This document shows positions 17,401-26,354 of a stretch of 64,000 nt of DNA, one piece after another. The notes below the pieces were generated by a model. That model was not told where the DNA came from and searched no databases. It was given only the letters and a program-made list of their open reading frames with translations. Position numbers and translations under genes: made by a program. Source of the stretch: Cytophagales bacterium (GTDB lineage Bacteria; Bacteroidota; Bacteroidia; Cytophagales; Cyclobacteriaceae); contig JADBYQ010000027.1 of NCBI GenBank assembly GCA_020402945.1, positions 1-64,000 of the forward strand. The letters run 5' to 3'. Each line of letters starts with the position of its first letter. Positions within the stretch are counted from its first letter, which is position 1.

Positions 17401-18318
17401 TTATGTATAACCAAAATACAGTGTGGTGAGCTTGTGGCTGAAATTTAAAATTTGATTTCTTGTCGCGGTGATCAACTCACGCACCGCCACACTATCTTTT
17501 CTGTTCACGGTGGTATACTGAATATCCTTTACCATTTTCCCAGCTAAGAATTCCATTTCTTTAAAATTGTCAGTGAGAGAGGTTTCTTTCAATCTTTGAA
17601 AGTAGCGATCGATCTGACTTAAGCTGTAGCTGACCGAATGGGGGAACTGACTATTGAATAAAACCTGGTGAATGACATCCTCTGTCTGTAGTGCATTTTT
17701 ATAGAACTTCGTATGAAATTCAAATCCCGAAAACGCATAGAGTAGATATTTCCAGCTAACGGGCTCTGTGACTTCTTCTGCAACATCCCACTTCATTTCC
17801 AGCAAATCTAAACTTTGAAGAGATCGCTCAATGTACTTGCCCAAGTTAAGAAAGGTATAACCGTCACCGCGGTTCATGGTTACTTCTACAGTACCGTAAA
17901 AAATGATGCTTTCGCGCAACAGCATATCCAGCGCTGTTACTGGATCTTGCTGAAGAAGTAGGTCTTCTGTATGCGGGTCGCGTACGATATGGTAGTAGTC
18001 GTTCAGGCACTGCCAAAGCTCTTTGGTAATGTAGTCTTGCACCGATCGGGCATTTTCACGCACACGAACGATGTTGGTAAATACCGAAGCATCGTGGTCT
18101 TTGTTTAGAACCAAATGATAAAGTGCTTCTCGATAAGAGGTAACGACTATTGGTGTTTCACTCTTTGTGCTGAGTGTATCCGTTACACTTTGCCAATCGA
18201 AATTTAAAATCTCGTCTTGAGATGCAATGTAGTCGGTGCGCAACAAACGAAGTACGTTGTCGGTGCGCTCTAAGTACCGAGCCATCCAAAAAACCGAGTC
18301 GGCCACTCTACTTAACAT
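17401..18318 (-). CDS. Alpha-E domain protein
   Basis: A 305-aa, all-helical protein beginning MLSRVADSVFWMARYLERTDN, the hallmark N-terminus of the alpha-E family with its conserved Arg/Glu residues. The conserved middle includes SIIFYGTVEVTMNRGDGYTFLNLGKYIER. Biochemical activity is not established for the family; it nearly always travels with circularly permuted ATP-grasp and transglutaminase genes, as here. Gaps of 34 bp upstream and 14 bp downstream are consistent with one transcript. Confidence 0.9.
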   Translation of the reverse strand: MLSRVADSVFWMARYLERTDNVLRLLRTDYIASQDEILNFDWQSVTDTLSTKSETPIVVTSYREALYHLVLNKDHDASVFTNIVRVRENARSVQDYITKELWQCLNDYYHIVRDPHTEDLLLQQDPVTALDMLLRESIIFYGTVEVTMNRGDGYTFLNLGKYIERSLQSLDLLEMKWDVAEEVTEPVSWKYLLYAFSGFEFHTKFYKNALQTEDVIHQVLFNSQFPHSVSYSLSQIDRYFQRLKETSLTDNFKEMEFLAGKMVKDIQYTTVNRKDSVAVRELITATRNQILNFSHKLTTLYFGYT

Positions 18319-18352
18319 ACTCTAAATTTAGTTCTACGTTGACGGTCATTTT

Positions 18353-19801
18353 TTATCCGGCTAATACCCACGTATCTTTACTACCACCACCCTGTGATGA
18401 GTTAACGACTAATGAGCCCTCGCGTAAAGCAACTCTTGTTAAGCCACCTGGCACAATTTCAATACCTTGAGGGCCGTACAAGGCAAAAGGGCGTAAGTCC
18501 ACATGACGTGGCTGAATTCTATTATCAATAAAACAAGGCACAGTAGAAAGACTAATGATCGGCTGCGCAATAAACTGACGAGGATTTTTCTCCACTTCCT
18601 TTTTATACTCCGCGACTTCTTTTTCTGTCACTGCGTTGCCCATGAGCATGCCGTAGCCACCACTTTCATTCGTCTTCTTGATCACCGTCTTATTGATTTG
18701 TGAGAAAACTAATGAAAAATGTTCTGGGTCGCTCATCGAGTAAGTAGATACCGTTTTTAAGATGGGCTCTTCGTTCAAATAATACTTAATCATTTCCGGC
18801 ACGTAAGGATAGACAGCCTTGTCATCTGCAACACCATTACCGGGCGCGTTGATGATGGTCACGTTACCTGAGCGAAACGCAAAGCACAGGCCTGGAACAC
18901 CGAGCATACTTTTTGGGTTGAATACCAATGGCTCTAGAAAATCATCATCTACTCTTCGGTAAATTACATCCACTTGCTTAAGTCCGGCCGTTGTTTTCAT
19001 GTAGACTTTGGCATTGTCTACAACCAAGTCTCGACCTTCGACTAGCTCAACACCCATTAAACGGGCGAGTGTAGTATGTTCAAAATAAGCTGAGTTATAA
19101 ATCCCGGGAGTAAGTAGTACCATAGTGGGATTACTGATGGCGCGTTTAGAAAGTGCCATTAGATTTTTCAATAGCAGATCTGGGTAGTCTTTTACAGAAC
19201 GCACATTGTTTTTTGGAAGCGACCCTGAGAAAATCCTGTAGGTCATACTCCTGTTCTCCATCATGTACGAAACACCAGGGGCGTTCTTAGATTATCTTCC
19301 AGCAAGTAGAAATTGCCATCGCTATCTCCCATGGGGTCAATACCGGATATATGAGTATAGATTCCATGCGATACATCCACGCCCACCATCTCTTTCATGA
19401 AATTTGGACATGAGAGAATTAGAGCGGCTGGAATCTTTCCGTCTTTGATGATAAACTGGTCGTCATAGACATCTGCCAGAAAGATATTTAGCGCCTTTAC
19501 TCGCTGCTTAATTCCGCGCTCAATAATCGACCACTCGGTAGCGGTGATAATTCTTGGTAGTATATCAAACGGAGAAATCTTCTCAATCCCCTCACCATCG
19601 CTATACACCGTAAAGGTGATTCCCTGACTGATGAATATTTTTTTTGTTTAATTCGTTTTTCTTGGCCAACTCGACTATTGAATCATTTTTGAGGCTTTGT
19701 AGAAATACTTCATAGTGATTGCGGATCGCTTGCTGATCGCACATTTCATCCCAAACATTGGGTGGTGCTTTGTAATCGGTAACGAGAGAACTAAATGGCA
19801 T
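18353..19801 (-). pseudogene. Circularly permuted ATP-grasp protein, split by two frameshifts
   Basis: Three consecutive minus-strand frames add up to one protein of about 483 aa, the family length. Frame 1 (19801-19601) covers the N-terminus to LNKKN. At a T8 run on the plus strand (19638-19645) it shifts; removing one base restores KKIFISQGITFTVYSDGEG. Frame 2 (19608-19261) contains FDILPRIITATEW and DPMGDSDGNFYLLEDNLRTP. At the G4 run 19278-19281 it shifts again into frame 3, which has MTYRIFSGSLP, VDVIYRRVDDDFLEP, INAPGNGVADDKAVYPYVPEM and KKTNESGGYGMLMG (ATP-binding loop). Both lesions are single-base homopolymer changes in an otherwise well conserved gene, so sequencing error is a serious alternative to real inactivation. 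Confidence 0.85.
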
Positions 19802-19889
19802 TAGTTAACGATAGCAATCGAAAGTTAGGATGCAAGAGGAGGGTCGCGAGATAAATTTTTGAAACTGATTGCAACACGAGGATTTGGGC

Positions 19890-19927
19890 AAAAAAACGGT
19901 GCCGGGTTTGTTCGTCCCCGACACCGT
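19890..19927 (-). terminator. Terminator after the haloperoxidase gene
   Basis: On the minus strand ACGGTGTCGGGG pairs imperfectly with CCCGGCACCGT around a loop of about 10 bases, followed by a T run (the A run at 19890-19896 on the plus strand). It separates the haloperoxidase gene from the ATP-grasp operon. Confidence 0.8.
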
Positions 19928-19955
19928 CAACCTTAAAACAAATAAAAACTAACTC

Positions 19956-21500
19956 CTAATTCGCGCCATCAGCTTGTGCCCAGGCCACCGCTAATTGACC
20001 AATTTTTGCTCCACATTCTTTTCCGCGATCGTTATCAAATCGATAATGAATTCCACCATAGAGTCTGGATAGTGCAGCTTCATCAGCCTGATTTAATAGT
20101 TGACCCGCGTTGGAAGGAAACAGATAAGCCAGCAACGTGGCGGCAGCAGCTGAGAAGCTTGCATGCCCAGATGTGTAAGCCGGGAAATTAGGTATTCCTG
20201 TAGCGGTTTTGATAGCTGGATCAACCTGCGAAGGGCGCGGCAAATAGTATTGATATTTTGCATACCAGCATAAAATGCCGGCATCCATCACAGCCCTGTT
20301 CATTAGCGAAAAAACACGTGCCGATCTTACCTCGCTCCATTTTGCTTCTACAATTAACTCTTGGGCAATTAGATTCCAATGACCTGGTGGGGTGAACGTT
20401 CCGGCACCGTCTGCCCAAAAATCGGCAATGCGCCATTGCTCGCGGGTGCGGTTATCAGCAATCGTTCGTACTTCTTGCAAGGCGTTTTTAAATTCAGATG
20501 AGGAAAGAGATGGGGGAGCTGGCGGCAACGCTGCAAAAGCAGACACGCTGTCGTACCATGGTTTCACTTTTCCATACAGTGGAAGCATAGGTGGACGGTA
20601 TGGTAGTTCAAGACTTATCCATCGATCGGACTCAGCAATTCTTGCTATGTTAAAATAGTCGATAAAAGTTGTCTGGCTTCCAGCTTGACTCATGCGGTCT
20701 GTTTTAGCTCTATTAATGGCAAGCGTAGCCACCTGCGAACCAAGGCTTGTGCCTGCATCTAAATCGCTTTGTGTATTGGCACCTGCCCATTTGCGGCTGT
20801 TTTTATTTTCGTCAGCTAACTTTTGCAGATATTCTTTCTCAGCCGGAAACAAGAATTCTAACACCTTTCTAGAAGCCTCAGCGACCACCGCGTGTTCAGA
20901 GGGAAAAGAAGGTAATGTTGTTTCAGGGGTTAATAATTTGATGCTAGCATTGCTGGATGCTGGTGCAGGGCGATTAATCTGGTATTTGAATTTCCAACTT
21001 GTCACCAATGCGTCATACTGTGCAACACTAAGCAAGGCGTAAGCACGTGCCGCAAAAGGAGGATTGGAAAAAGGCTTATTCGGATTTGCCGGTGCCCCTA
21101 CTACCGGGGCTATGTTGTATTTTGCCACGAGCGCACGAGCAATTTCATTCCAGCGAACGACAGCGCCCGCTGCCCAGTAGTTAGCCGTATTTGTTTGACT
21201 GGCGGTGCGATTAGTAGACAAACTAACTAGCTCTGCTAGTTCTGCCTGATAGGCCGCGCTGGAGATAGCTTCGGCAGTGGGTAGCGAAATAGAACTTGCG
21301 TTTATATTTAAAACGGTTTTCCAGTTGCCGGCCGTTTCATCAACTTTTGTAGGGGTTAATATAGGCAAAGACTTGATACTTGGGATGTCCTCATCGCAAC
21401 TTTGCAAAAGGGAAAATGTGATAACTAGCATTATGGCTGCCTTCCATTTGAAGACATACGCTTTGTTAGACGACTTCATAGGGCTTGTTGATTTTTTCAT
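19956..21500 (-). CDS. Vanadium-haloperoxidase / PAP2-superfamily lipoprotein
   Basis: A 514-aa protein with a hydrophobic leader and lipobox LLQSC (near residue 35), so probably anchored in a membrane outside the cytoplasm. The phosphatase/haloperoxidase motif set appears as INRPAP with TLPSFPSEHAVVAEA, and again, more canonically, as YYLPRPSQ, FPAYTSGHASFSAAA and SRLYGGIHYRFDNDRG. The last of these carries the histidine that binds vanadate or phosphate. Such proteins either oxidise halides or remove phosphates, and sequence alone does not decide. The gene directly downstream of a barrel gene (21 bp gap) suggests joint function. Confidence 0.85.
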   Translation of the reverse strand: MKKSTSPMKSSNKAYVFKWKAAIMLVITFSLLQSCDEDIPSIKSLPILTPTKVDETAGNWKTVLNINASSISLPTAEAISSAAYQAELAELVSLSTNRTASQTNTANYWAAGAVVRWNEIARALVAKYNIAPVVGAPANPNKPFSNPPFAARAYALLSVAQYDALVTSWKFKYQINRPAPASSNASIKLLTPETTLPSFPSEHAVVAEASRKVLEFLFPAEKEYLQKLADENKNSRKWAGANTQSDLDAGTSLGSQVATLAINRAKTDRMSQAGSQTTFIDYFNIARIAESDRWISLELPYRPPMLPLYGKVKPWYDSVSAFAALPPAPPSLSSSEFKNALQEVRTIADNRTREQWRIADFWADGAGTFTPPGHWNLIAQELIVEAKWSEVRSARVFSLMNRAVMDAGILCWYAKYQYYLPRPSQVDPAIKTATGIPNFPAYTSGHASFSAAAATLLAYLFPSNAGQLLNQADEAALSRLYGGIHYRFDNDRGKECGAKIGQLAVAWAQADGAN

Positions 21501-21521
21501 GTCTAGTGGTTCGTTGACGAT

Positions 21522-22406
21522 TTAATTATTATTGTCTTTGATGACGGGCAAATTGTAGACGATGCCAATACTTAAGCGCGTGGCTTTTCCAATGTTTTCA
21601 CCGGAAAGCGTAAACGACATGCCGGCACTTACACCGAGATTTTTTATTGGTGGGACGCTTGAGTAGAGCGTAAAACCTGCTCGCTGATAAGAAACTGCAT
21701 TAGTAGGAAATGGAACACCCGCGCCAATGTTGGTTCCGCTACGTGCGCGTTGAATGTTAAGCCACGCATCAGCATAAAATATTTTGTAAGAGCCACCGAC
21801 CCTTACTACATAGTCCCAGGCGTCAGGCACACTTACTTCATAACCTCGGTCAATGGTGATGTTTCCTCGTTGTATGTAACCACCTTGTGTCATCACAAAT
21901 AGACCGAAGGGCAATCGATATTGGACTAATAGTCGTCCCTCCAGATTCTTGGAACGGTGACCTATAGCAACCGGTGCATCTGGCACATAGTTGCTCGCTG
22001 GCACAATGTACCCAGCTGCAGCCATAGCCGATAATTTCCCCAGCGCGCCAAAATCCTTTTCGTAGACCCGCCCTTTTAGGTAGATGGAAAAATCTTGTAA
22101 CCCGCTTTGCGTGGACCAATATCCTTGAGATGCATTCGCTGATACAAATGGAAGTCCAATGACAACGTCCAAATACTTGGTCGCACCGAAAGCGGCAAAA
22201 AGGTTGACGCTCGTGGTAGAGATAGTACCCAGATTGGGGTTGTTGACTGCGGAGTCCTTTACGTAGTAGGTATCATAGGATTCTGTGCTATAACTAAGGG
22301 CAGTTGTTAGGTTGCCACGACCTCGCATAAAACCATCGACCATTCCCTGACCTTGGGCAGATAGGGCGACCACTAGAACAAAACCAATTGTAATTTTTAA
22401 TTGCAT
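21522..22406 (-). CDS. Outer-membrane channel-like protein (phenol-degradation MetA type)
   Basis: About 294 aa from the ATG at 22406, which starts a good signal peptide (QLKITIGFVLVVALSAQGQG). The longer frame to 22469 adds 21 unlikely residues. The mature part is barrel-like with many alternating strands (YLDVVIGLPFVSANA, GRLLVQYRLPFGLFVMTQGGY, AGFTLYSSVPP, LSIGIVYNLP) and resembles the 'transporter' family first noted in phenol-degradation clusters. It lies directly upstream of the haloperoxidase/PAP2 gene. The substrate is unknown. Confidence 0.65.
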   Translation of the reverse strand: MQLKITIGFVLVVALSAQGQGMVDGFMRGRGNLTTALSYSTESYDTYYVKDSAVNNPNLGTISTTSVNLFAAFGATKYLDVVIGLPFVSANASQGYWSTQSGLQDFSIYLKGRVYEKDFGALGKLSAMAAAGYIVPASNYVPDAPVAIGHRSKNLEGRLLVQYRLPFGLFVMTQGGYIQRGNITIDRGYEVSVPDAWDYVVRVGGSYKIFYADAWLNIQRARSGTNIGAGVPFPTNAVSYQRAGFTLYSSVPPIKNLGVSAGMSFTLSGENIGKATRLSIGIVYNLPVIKDNNN

Positions 22407-22564
22407 GAATTTGTAATTTTTAGCGTATACAATAATTATCGAATAGGTTCGCCTATTGCAAAGCAACACTTGTCAAGGCAATACCGTTAATAGAACATTC
22501 CAAAAGAATCGTTACTTGATTCTTTCAGGATGGATGGACTGGTCGTGTAAGTTCGACAGTCAGT

Positions 22565-23107
22565 TTAGCTGGCTTTTGGGGGAGGAGATTGGATGTCTCG
22601 CGAAACAGTAGATAAATTGAAATCATCCGTTGAAAAAAGAATGGGGGCAGCCCAGCCACTCGTAGTCTGAGTGATTTTCGTTGTGATAGATAAATAGTCT
22701 TTTGAAAATTGAAAGATTGGAGCGGTTCCTGATTTTGTCGTTGCAGGTTTGTCGGTAAATGTTTTTATGTAGTCAGCAAGCGCAAGATTTATCTTCGAGG
22801 CACTAACATCTTTTACGCAAACAATATATAAAGTATCGCTCTGTAATTTCTGTTTTACCAAACGATACACTTGTCCTTGATGCTCAAATTCTCCATCTAC
22901 TCGTTGATAGTCAGTTGCATCTACGGCATACGGAATGGCGATTGGAACTTTGATGAGCACTTCATCTTGGAAAGATTTTTCGGTATCGAATTGCTCGCGC
23001 ATCGCTGCAGCACCCGAAAGACTGATTCCAACAAATACGCCATAGTACCCAACAATATTGAGTAGAAAAAGCCCAAGCAAAAATGAGGTCAAAAGTCTTT
23101 TCACCAA
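22565..23107 (-). CDS. Hypothetical membrane-anchored protein
   Basis: A 180-aa protein not recognised as any family. Residues 5-30 are a strongly hydrophobic helix with small residues (LLGLFLLNIVGYYGVFVG), either an uncleaved anchor or a signal peptide. The rest is mixed, ending in a proline-rich tail (SPPPKAS). In Bacteroidota, small proteins of this shape often sit beside transport genes, but no function is claimed. It is separated from the channel gene by 158 bp, so co-transcription is not certain. Confidence 0.5.
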   Translation of the reverse strand: MVKRLLTSFLLGLFLLNIVGYYGVFVGISLSGAAAMREQFDTEKSFQDEVLIKVPIAIPYAVDATDYQRVDGEFEHQGQVYRLVKQKLQSDTLYIVCVKDVSASKINLALADYIKTFTDKPATTKSGTAPIFQFSKDYLSITTKITQTTSGWAAPILFSTDDFNLSTVSRDIQSPPPKAS

Positions 23108-23173
23108 GCCAAATCTAACCAGTTAGTTTGGCATTGCCAAACGCAAGGCACTCAGTCTACAACACTTTGTGGA

Positions 23174-24535
23174 TTAGTCAAACCGTATGGCTTTAACCGG
23201 GCTGATTTTCGTTATGAATCTTGTGGGCAGGAGGAGCACCAGCGTGACGGTTGCAAAAATGAGCAAATTCAACACTGCGATTGAGGCAAAAGACCATTCG
23301 ATGGGTACATAGCTTACGTAATAGTCGTGTGGATTTAGCTTAATGATCTTGTACTGATCTTGTAGCCAGCAGATACTAATGCCAATTACGTTGCCCCACA
23401 GGAGCCCTTTACTAATGAGATTCATCCCATTGTAAATAAAAACCATGCGAATGGTTCGATTGCTCGCGCCAACGGCCTTCAAGATGCCCACCATGGGGAT
23501 GCGCTCCATCACCAAAATAAGGATCACTGAAATCATATTGACGCAAATGACTATGAGGATAACACCTAACAAGATCTTTACCTGACGTTTTACCAGATCC
23601 AACCATTCAAATACTTGAATGTATTTGTCTCGTACGGATTCTAAGTTAAGATCATAATCCATCGATTCGCCAATGGCATTTGCCGCTTCGTCTACCGCTG
23701 CGCGATCAAATTCAAAAGGAGGCAATGAGCCAGTTGGTAGTTCCTGAGCACTCACCGTGTCGATTTGGGTTTCTTTTAAGAATGGGATTGGTAAACTTTT
23801 TTCCCACAAGTCGAAGGCATTGAAATAGTTTAAGTCAAGAGCTATTTCAAGTCCACCTGCTTCGTTGCTTTTCCATCCGTTCAATTGCTGAACCATCCGT
23901 ATGTCACCAATCAAAACTTTTCCATCGAAATAGTCGGACAAATTGGTTTCATACAGCCCAACAATTTTTAATCTCCGAAACCGAGGTGGATTTTGGAAGA
24001 AATGCAAGATAACATCATCACCTACTTTGGCATCAATTTTATTGGCAATCACTTTGCTGACGAGAACTTCCTTTGAATATCCCGAGTCGGAAAAATGAAT
24101 GAATCGACCTTCAATAATATTTTCATTAAAGTAAGTGCCATTGACGGCAAAATTGTTCGAGCCCCTTCCCACACCTTTGAATATGATACCGAGTACTTCA
24201 TTTTCCGTTTTTATTAATCCTGCTTTGTGACTGAACTCTTGGACACTTTTTACAAATGGAAACTGGGCAGTTTGCTCATAGAGTGGTATTTTGAAATCGA
24301 AGGGTTGCTCTTCCACTGCGTTGTTCATCGTGAACTTGGTAACCAATAAGTGATTACTAAAGCCATAGATCTTATTTTTTACGGCAGATTGAAACCCGTG
24401 CATAACCAAAAATGAAACAATCGCAGCCGCCAGGCCAATGGCAATGCTGGCCACAGCGATCTTGTGTACAATGGAGGAGAAATTATCCAGCGTACCTTGG
24501 CGAAGCCTTTTTGAAATGAAGTATGAAACGTTCAA
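23174..24535 (-). CDS. LolC/E-type ABC transporter permease
   Basis: A 453-aa permease starting NVSYFISKRLRQGTLDNFSS. TM1 (residues about 25-47) is followed by a large periplasmic domain (about 50-300) of the MacB/FtsX type. Three C-terminal helices include VKILLGVILIVICVNMISVILILVMERI and the cytoplasmic coupling segment GILKAVGASNRTIRMVF, diagnostic of lipoprotein-releasing LolC/E and FtsX-like permeases. It would work with an ATPase encoded elsewhere to extract lipoproteins for outer-membrane delivery. It is divergent from the DUF1343 gene. Confidence 0.9.
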   Translation of the reverse strand: MNVSYFISKRLRQGTLDNFSSIVHKIAVASIAIGLAAAIVSFLVMHGFQSAVKNKIYGFSNHLLVTKFTMNNAVEEQPFDFKIPLYEQTAQFPFVKSVQEFSHKAGLIKTENEVLGIIFKGVGRGSNNFAVNGTYFNENIIEGRFIHFSDSGYSKEVLVSKVIANKIDAKVGDDVILHFFQNPPRFRRLKIVGLYETNLSDYFDGKVLIGDIRMVQQLNGWKSNEAGGLEIALDLNYFNAFDLWEKSLPIPFLKETQIDTVSAQELPTGSLPPFEFDRAAVDEAANAIGESMDYDLNLESVRDKYIQVFEWLDLVKRQVKILLGVILIVICVNMISVILILVMERIPMVGILKAVGASNRTIRMVFIYNGMNLISKGLLWGNVIGISICWLQDQYKIIKLNPHDYYVSYVPIEWSFASIAVLNLLIFATVTLVLLLPTRFITKISPVKAIRFD

Positions 24536-24543
24536 AGAATGCT

Positions 24544-24551
24544 TAAATTTG
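24544..24551 (+). promoter_or_regulatory. Candidate -7 element for the DUF1343 gene
   Basis: TAAATTTG matches the Bacteroidota -7 consensus TAnnTTTG, 28 bp before the ATG at 24580. No convincing TTG -33 element was found at the expected distance, so confidence is low. Confidence 0.35.
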
Positions 24552-24579
24552 AAAATTACCGATTACAAAGTAAAAGAAA

Positions 24580-25731
24580 ATGCACAAGATACTTAGTCTT
24601 ACTTTCAGTTTGTTTGTAGCGATCGCAGGACATGGTCAATCCTCTGGTATCAAGACAGGGGCAGAACAATTGGACCTGTTGCTTCCTAAGCTCCAAGACA
24701 AACGCGTGGCTTTTTTAGTCAACCATACTGCCGTGATTGGTAGAACCCACTTGGTTGACTCGCTTCAAAAAAGAGGTGTGGACATCAAGAAAATTCTATC
24801 TCCCGAGCATGGATTTCGTGGCAATGCCGATGCCGGGGAAACCGTTACTGATGGAGTTGACACTAAAACGGGCCTTCCTGTAATTTCTTTGTATGGCAAT
24901 AATAAGAAGCCAACAGCCGAGCAACTTAGCGATGTAGACATTGTTGTTTTTGATATCCAAGATGTGGGTGTGCGCTTTTTCACCTACATCAGTTCGCTTC
25001 ACTATTTAATGGAGGCCTGCGCAGAGCAAAATAAAAAACTGATTGTTTTAGATCGGCCAAATCCAAACGGAAGTTATGTAGATGGGCCTCTACTCGATCC
25101 TGCTCTAAAATCTTTTGTGGGCATGCATCCAATTCCCATTGTACATGGTCTCACGGTAGGTGAACTCGCGCAAATGATCAACGGTGAAGGTTGGCTGGAA
25201 GGAAAAAGAAAATGTGAGTTGGAAATCATTAAGCTTAAAAACTATACACACCAGACACCCTATACGCTTCCGATCAAGCCTTCTCCCAATCTTCCCAACC
25301 AGCAGTCGGTTTTACTTTATCCCTCCACTTGTCTGTTTGAGGGAACGGCATTGAGTGTTGGCCGCGGCACACAGCACCCGTTTGAGTGGATCGGTCACCC
25401 TGATCTAAAAAATCAACCTTTTCAATTTACACCGATCAGCATCGAGGGAATGGCTAAGAAGCCTCCACACGAGAATGAAGTTTGTTTTGGAATTGATTTG
25501 AGTACAGAGAAAACGGGAAAAGAAATCTCATTGAAATACCTGATTCAATTCTACAATCAATTTGCTGACAAAGAAGAATTTTTCATCCCTTACTTTGATA
25601 AATTGGTGGGCACAAAACAATTGAAAGAGCAAATCAAAAAGGGAATGACGGAAAGACAAATTAAAGCAACGTGGAAAAAAGAGCTAGATAGCTATCGAAA
25701 TCTACGTAAGAGATATCTTATCTACCAGTAG
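24580..25731 (+). CDS. DUF1343 protein, exo-beta-N-acetylmuramidase NamZ-like
   Basis: A 383-aa protein with a signal peptide (ending AGHGQS). It has the DUF1343 pattern: VAFLVNHTAVIGR, ILSPEHGFRG, VVFDIQDVGVRFFTYISSLHYLMEAC, VLDRPNPNG and FVGMHPIPIVHGLTVGELAQMING. The Bacillus member (YbbC/NamZ) cleaves N-acetylmuramic acid from the non-reducing end of peptidoglycan fragments, and the EH of SPEHG is conserved here. The likely role is cell-wall recycling in the periplasm. It stands alone on the plus strand. Confidence 0.88.
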   Translation: MHKILSLTFSLFVAIAGHGQSSGIKTGAEQLDLLLPKLQDKRVAFLVNHTAVIGRTHLVDSLQKRGVDIKKILSPEHGFRGNADAGETVTDGVDTKTGLPVISLYGNNKKPTAEQLSDVDIVVFDIQDVGVRFFTYISSLHYLMEACAEQNKKLIVLDRPNPNGSYVDGPLLDPALKSFVGMHPIPIVHGLTVGELAQMINGEGWLEGKRKCELEIIKLKNYTHQTPYTLPIKPSPNLPNQQSVLLYPSTCLFEGTALSVGRGTQHPFEWIGHPDLKNQPFQFTPISIEGMAKKPPHENEVCFGIDLSTEKTGKEISLKYLIQFYNQFADKEEFFIPYFDKLVGTKQLKEQIKKGMTERQIKATWKKELDSYRNLRKRYLIYQ

Positions 25732-25748
25732 TCTCAACTTGCTGTTAG

Positions 25749-26354
25749 TTACGCCTTTATCCATGATTTGTCGATTGAAATGCGGATGAGTTGAAGTGAA
25801 TTTTGAGCATCGACTTTGCCCATCATGTTGCGCCTGTGTGTGCGAACCGTGTCGATACTTATTGCCAAGCGCTCGCTAATTTCTTTGGAAGAATATCCCT
25901 TTATTAAAAGCTTTAGAATGTCAAGTTCGCGTTCCGTAAATGGGCTGTCACCAGCCACCAAGTTTGAATCTCGTGTTGTTTGGTGATACAACTGACTGAC
26001 CGCAACTTCAATTTGAATTTCCGTAAATGGTTTTAGTAGGTATGACTTTGGCTCAGTGCCAAATGCTTGGATTAACGTTTTTTCGTCAGCATATGCAGTT
26101 AGGTATATGACTTCAAAAGGTGTTCCGGTAGCTCGTAACTGCACGATTGTATCGATACCTGAATTTTCCCCCTTGATTTTTACATCGCAAAGAACAAGAT
26201 TGGGGTGATGAACTAGAAATAGATCTACCGCTTTCTCCATTCGATCCGCTATTCCCACAACTTTATACCCTAGCTTCGTCAGCATTTCCTTAATATCCAT
26301 TGCCACCAATACTTCATCCTCAATAACTAGGATTTTGAAATCAGCTTTCATCAT
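25749..26354 (-). CDS. Response regulator, receiver plus LuxR-type HTH
   Basis: A 201-aa two-domain regulator. The receiver domain (residues about 5-122) has acidic pocket IEDE, phosphoacceptor Asp57 in LVLCDVKIKG, the YLTAYAD strand and Lys in KSYLLKPFTE. The output domain (about 140-200) is a LuxR/NarL helix-turn-helix, FTERELDILKLLIKGYSSKE with HRRNMMGKV. Its start overlaps the end of the histidine kinase gene by 14 bases, so it is the kinase's partner. Targets are unknown. Confidence 0.93.
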   Translation of the reverse strand: MMKADFKILVIEDEVLVAMDIKEMLTKLGYKVVGIADRMEKAVDLFLVHHPNLVLCDVKIKGENSGIDTIVQLRATGTPFEVIYLTAYADEKTLIQAFGTEPKSYLLKPFTEIQIEVAVSQLYHQTTRDSNLVAGDSPFTERELDILKLLIKGYSSKEISERLAISIDTVRTHRRNMMGKVDAQNSLQLIRISIDKSWIKA

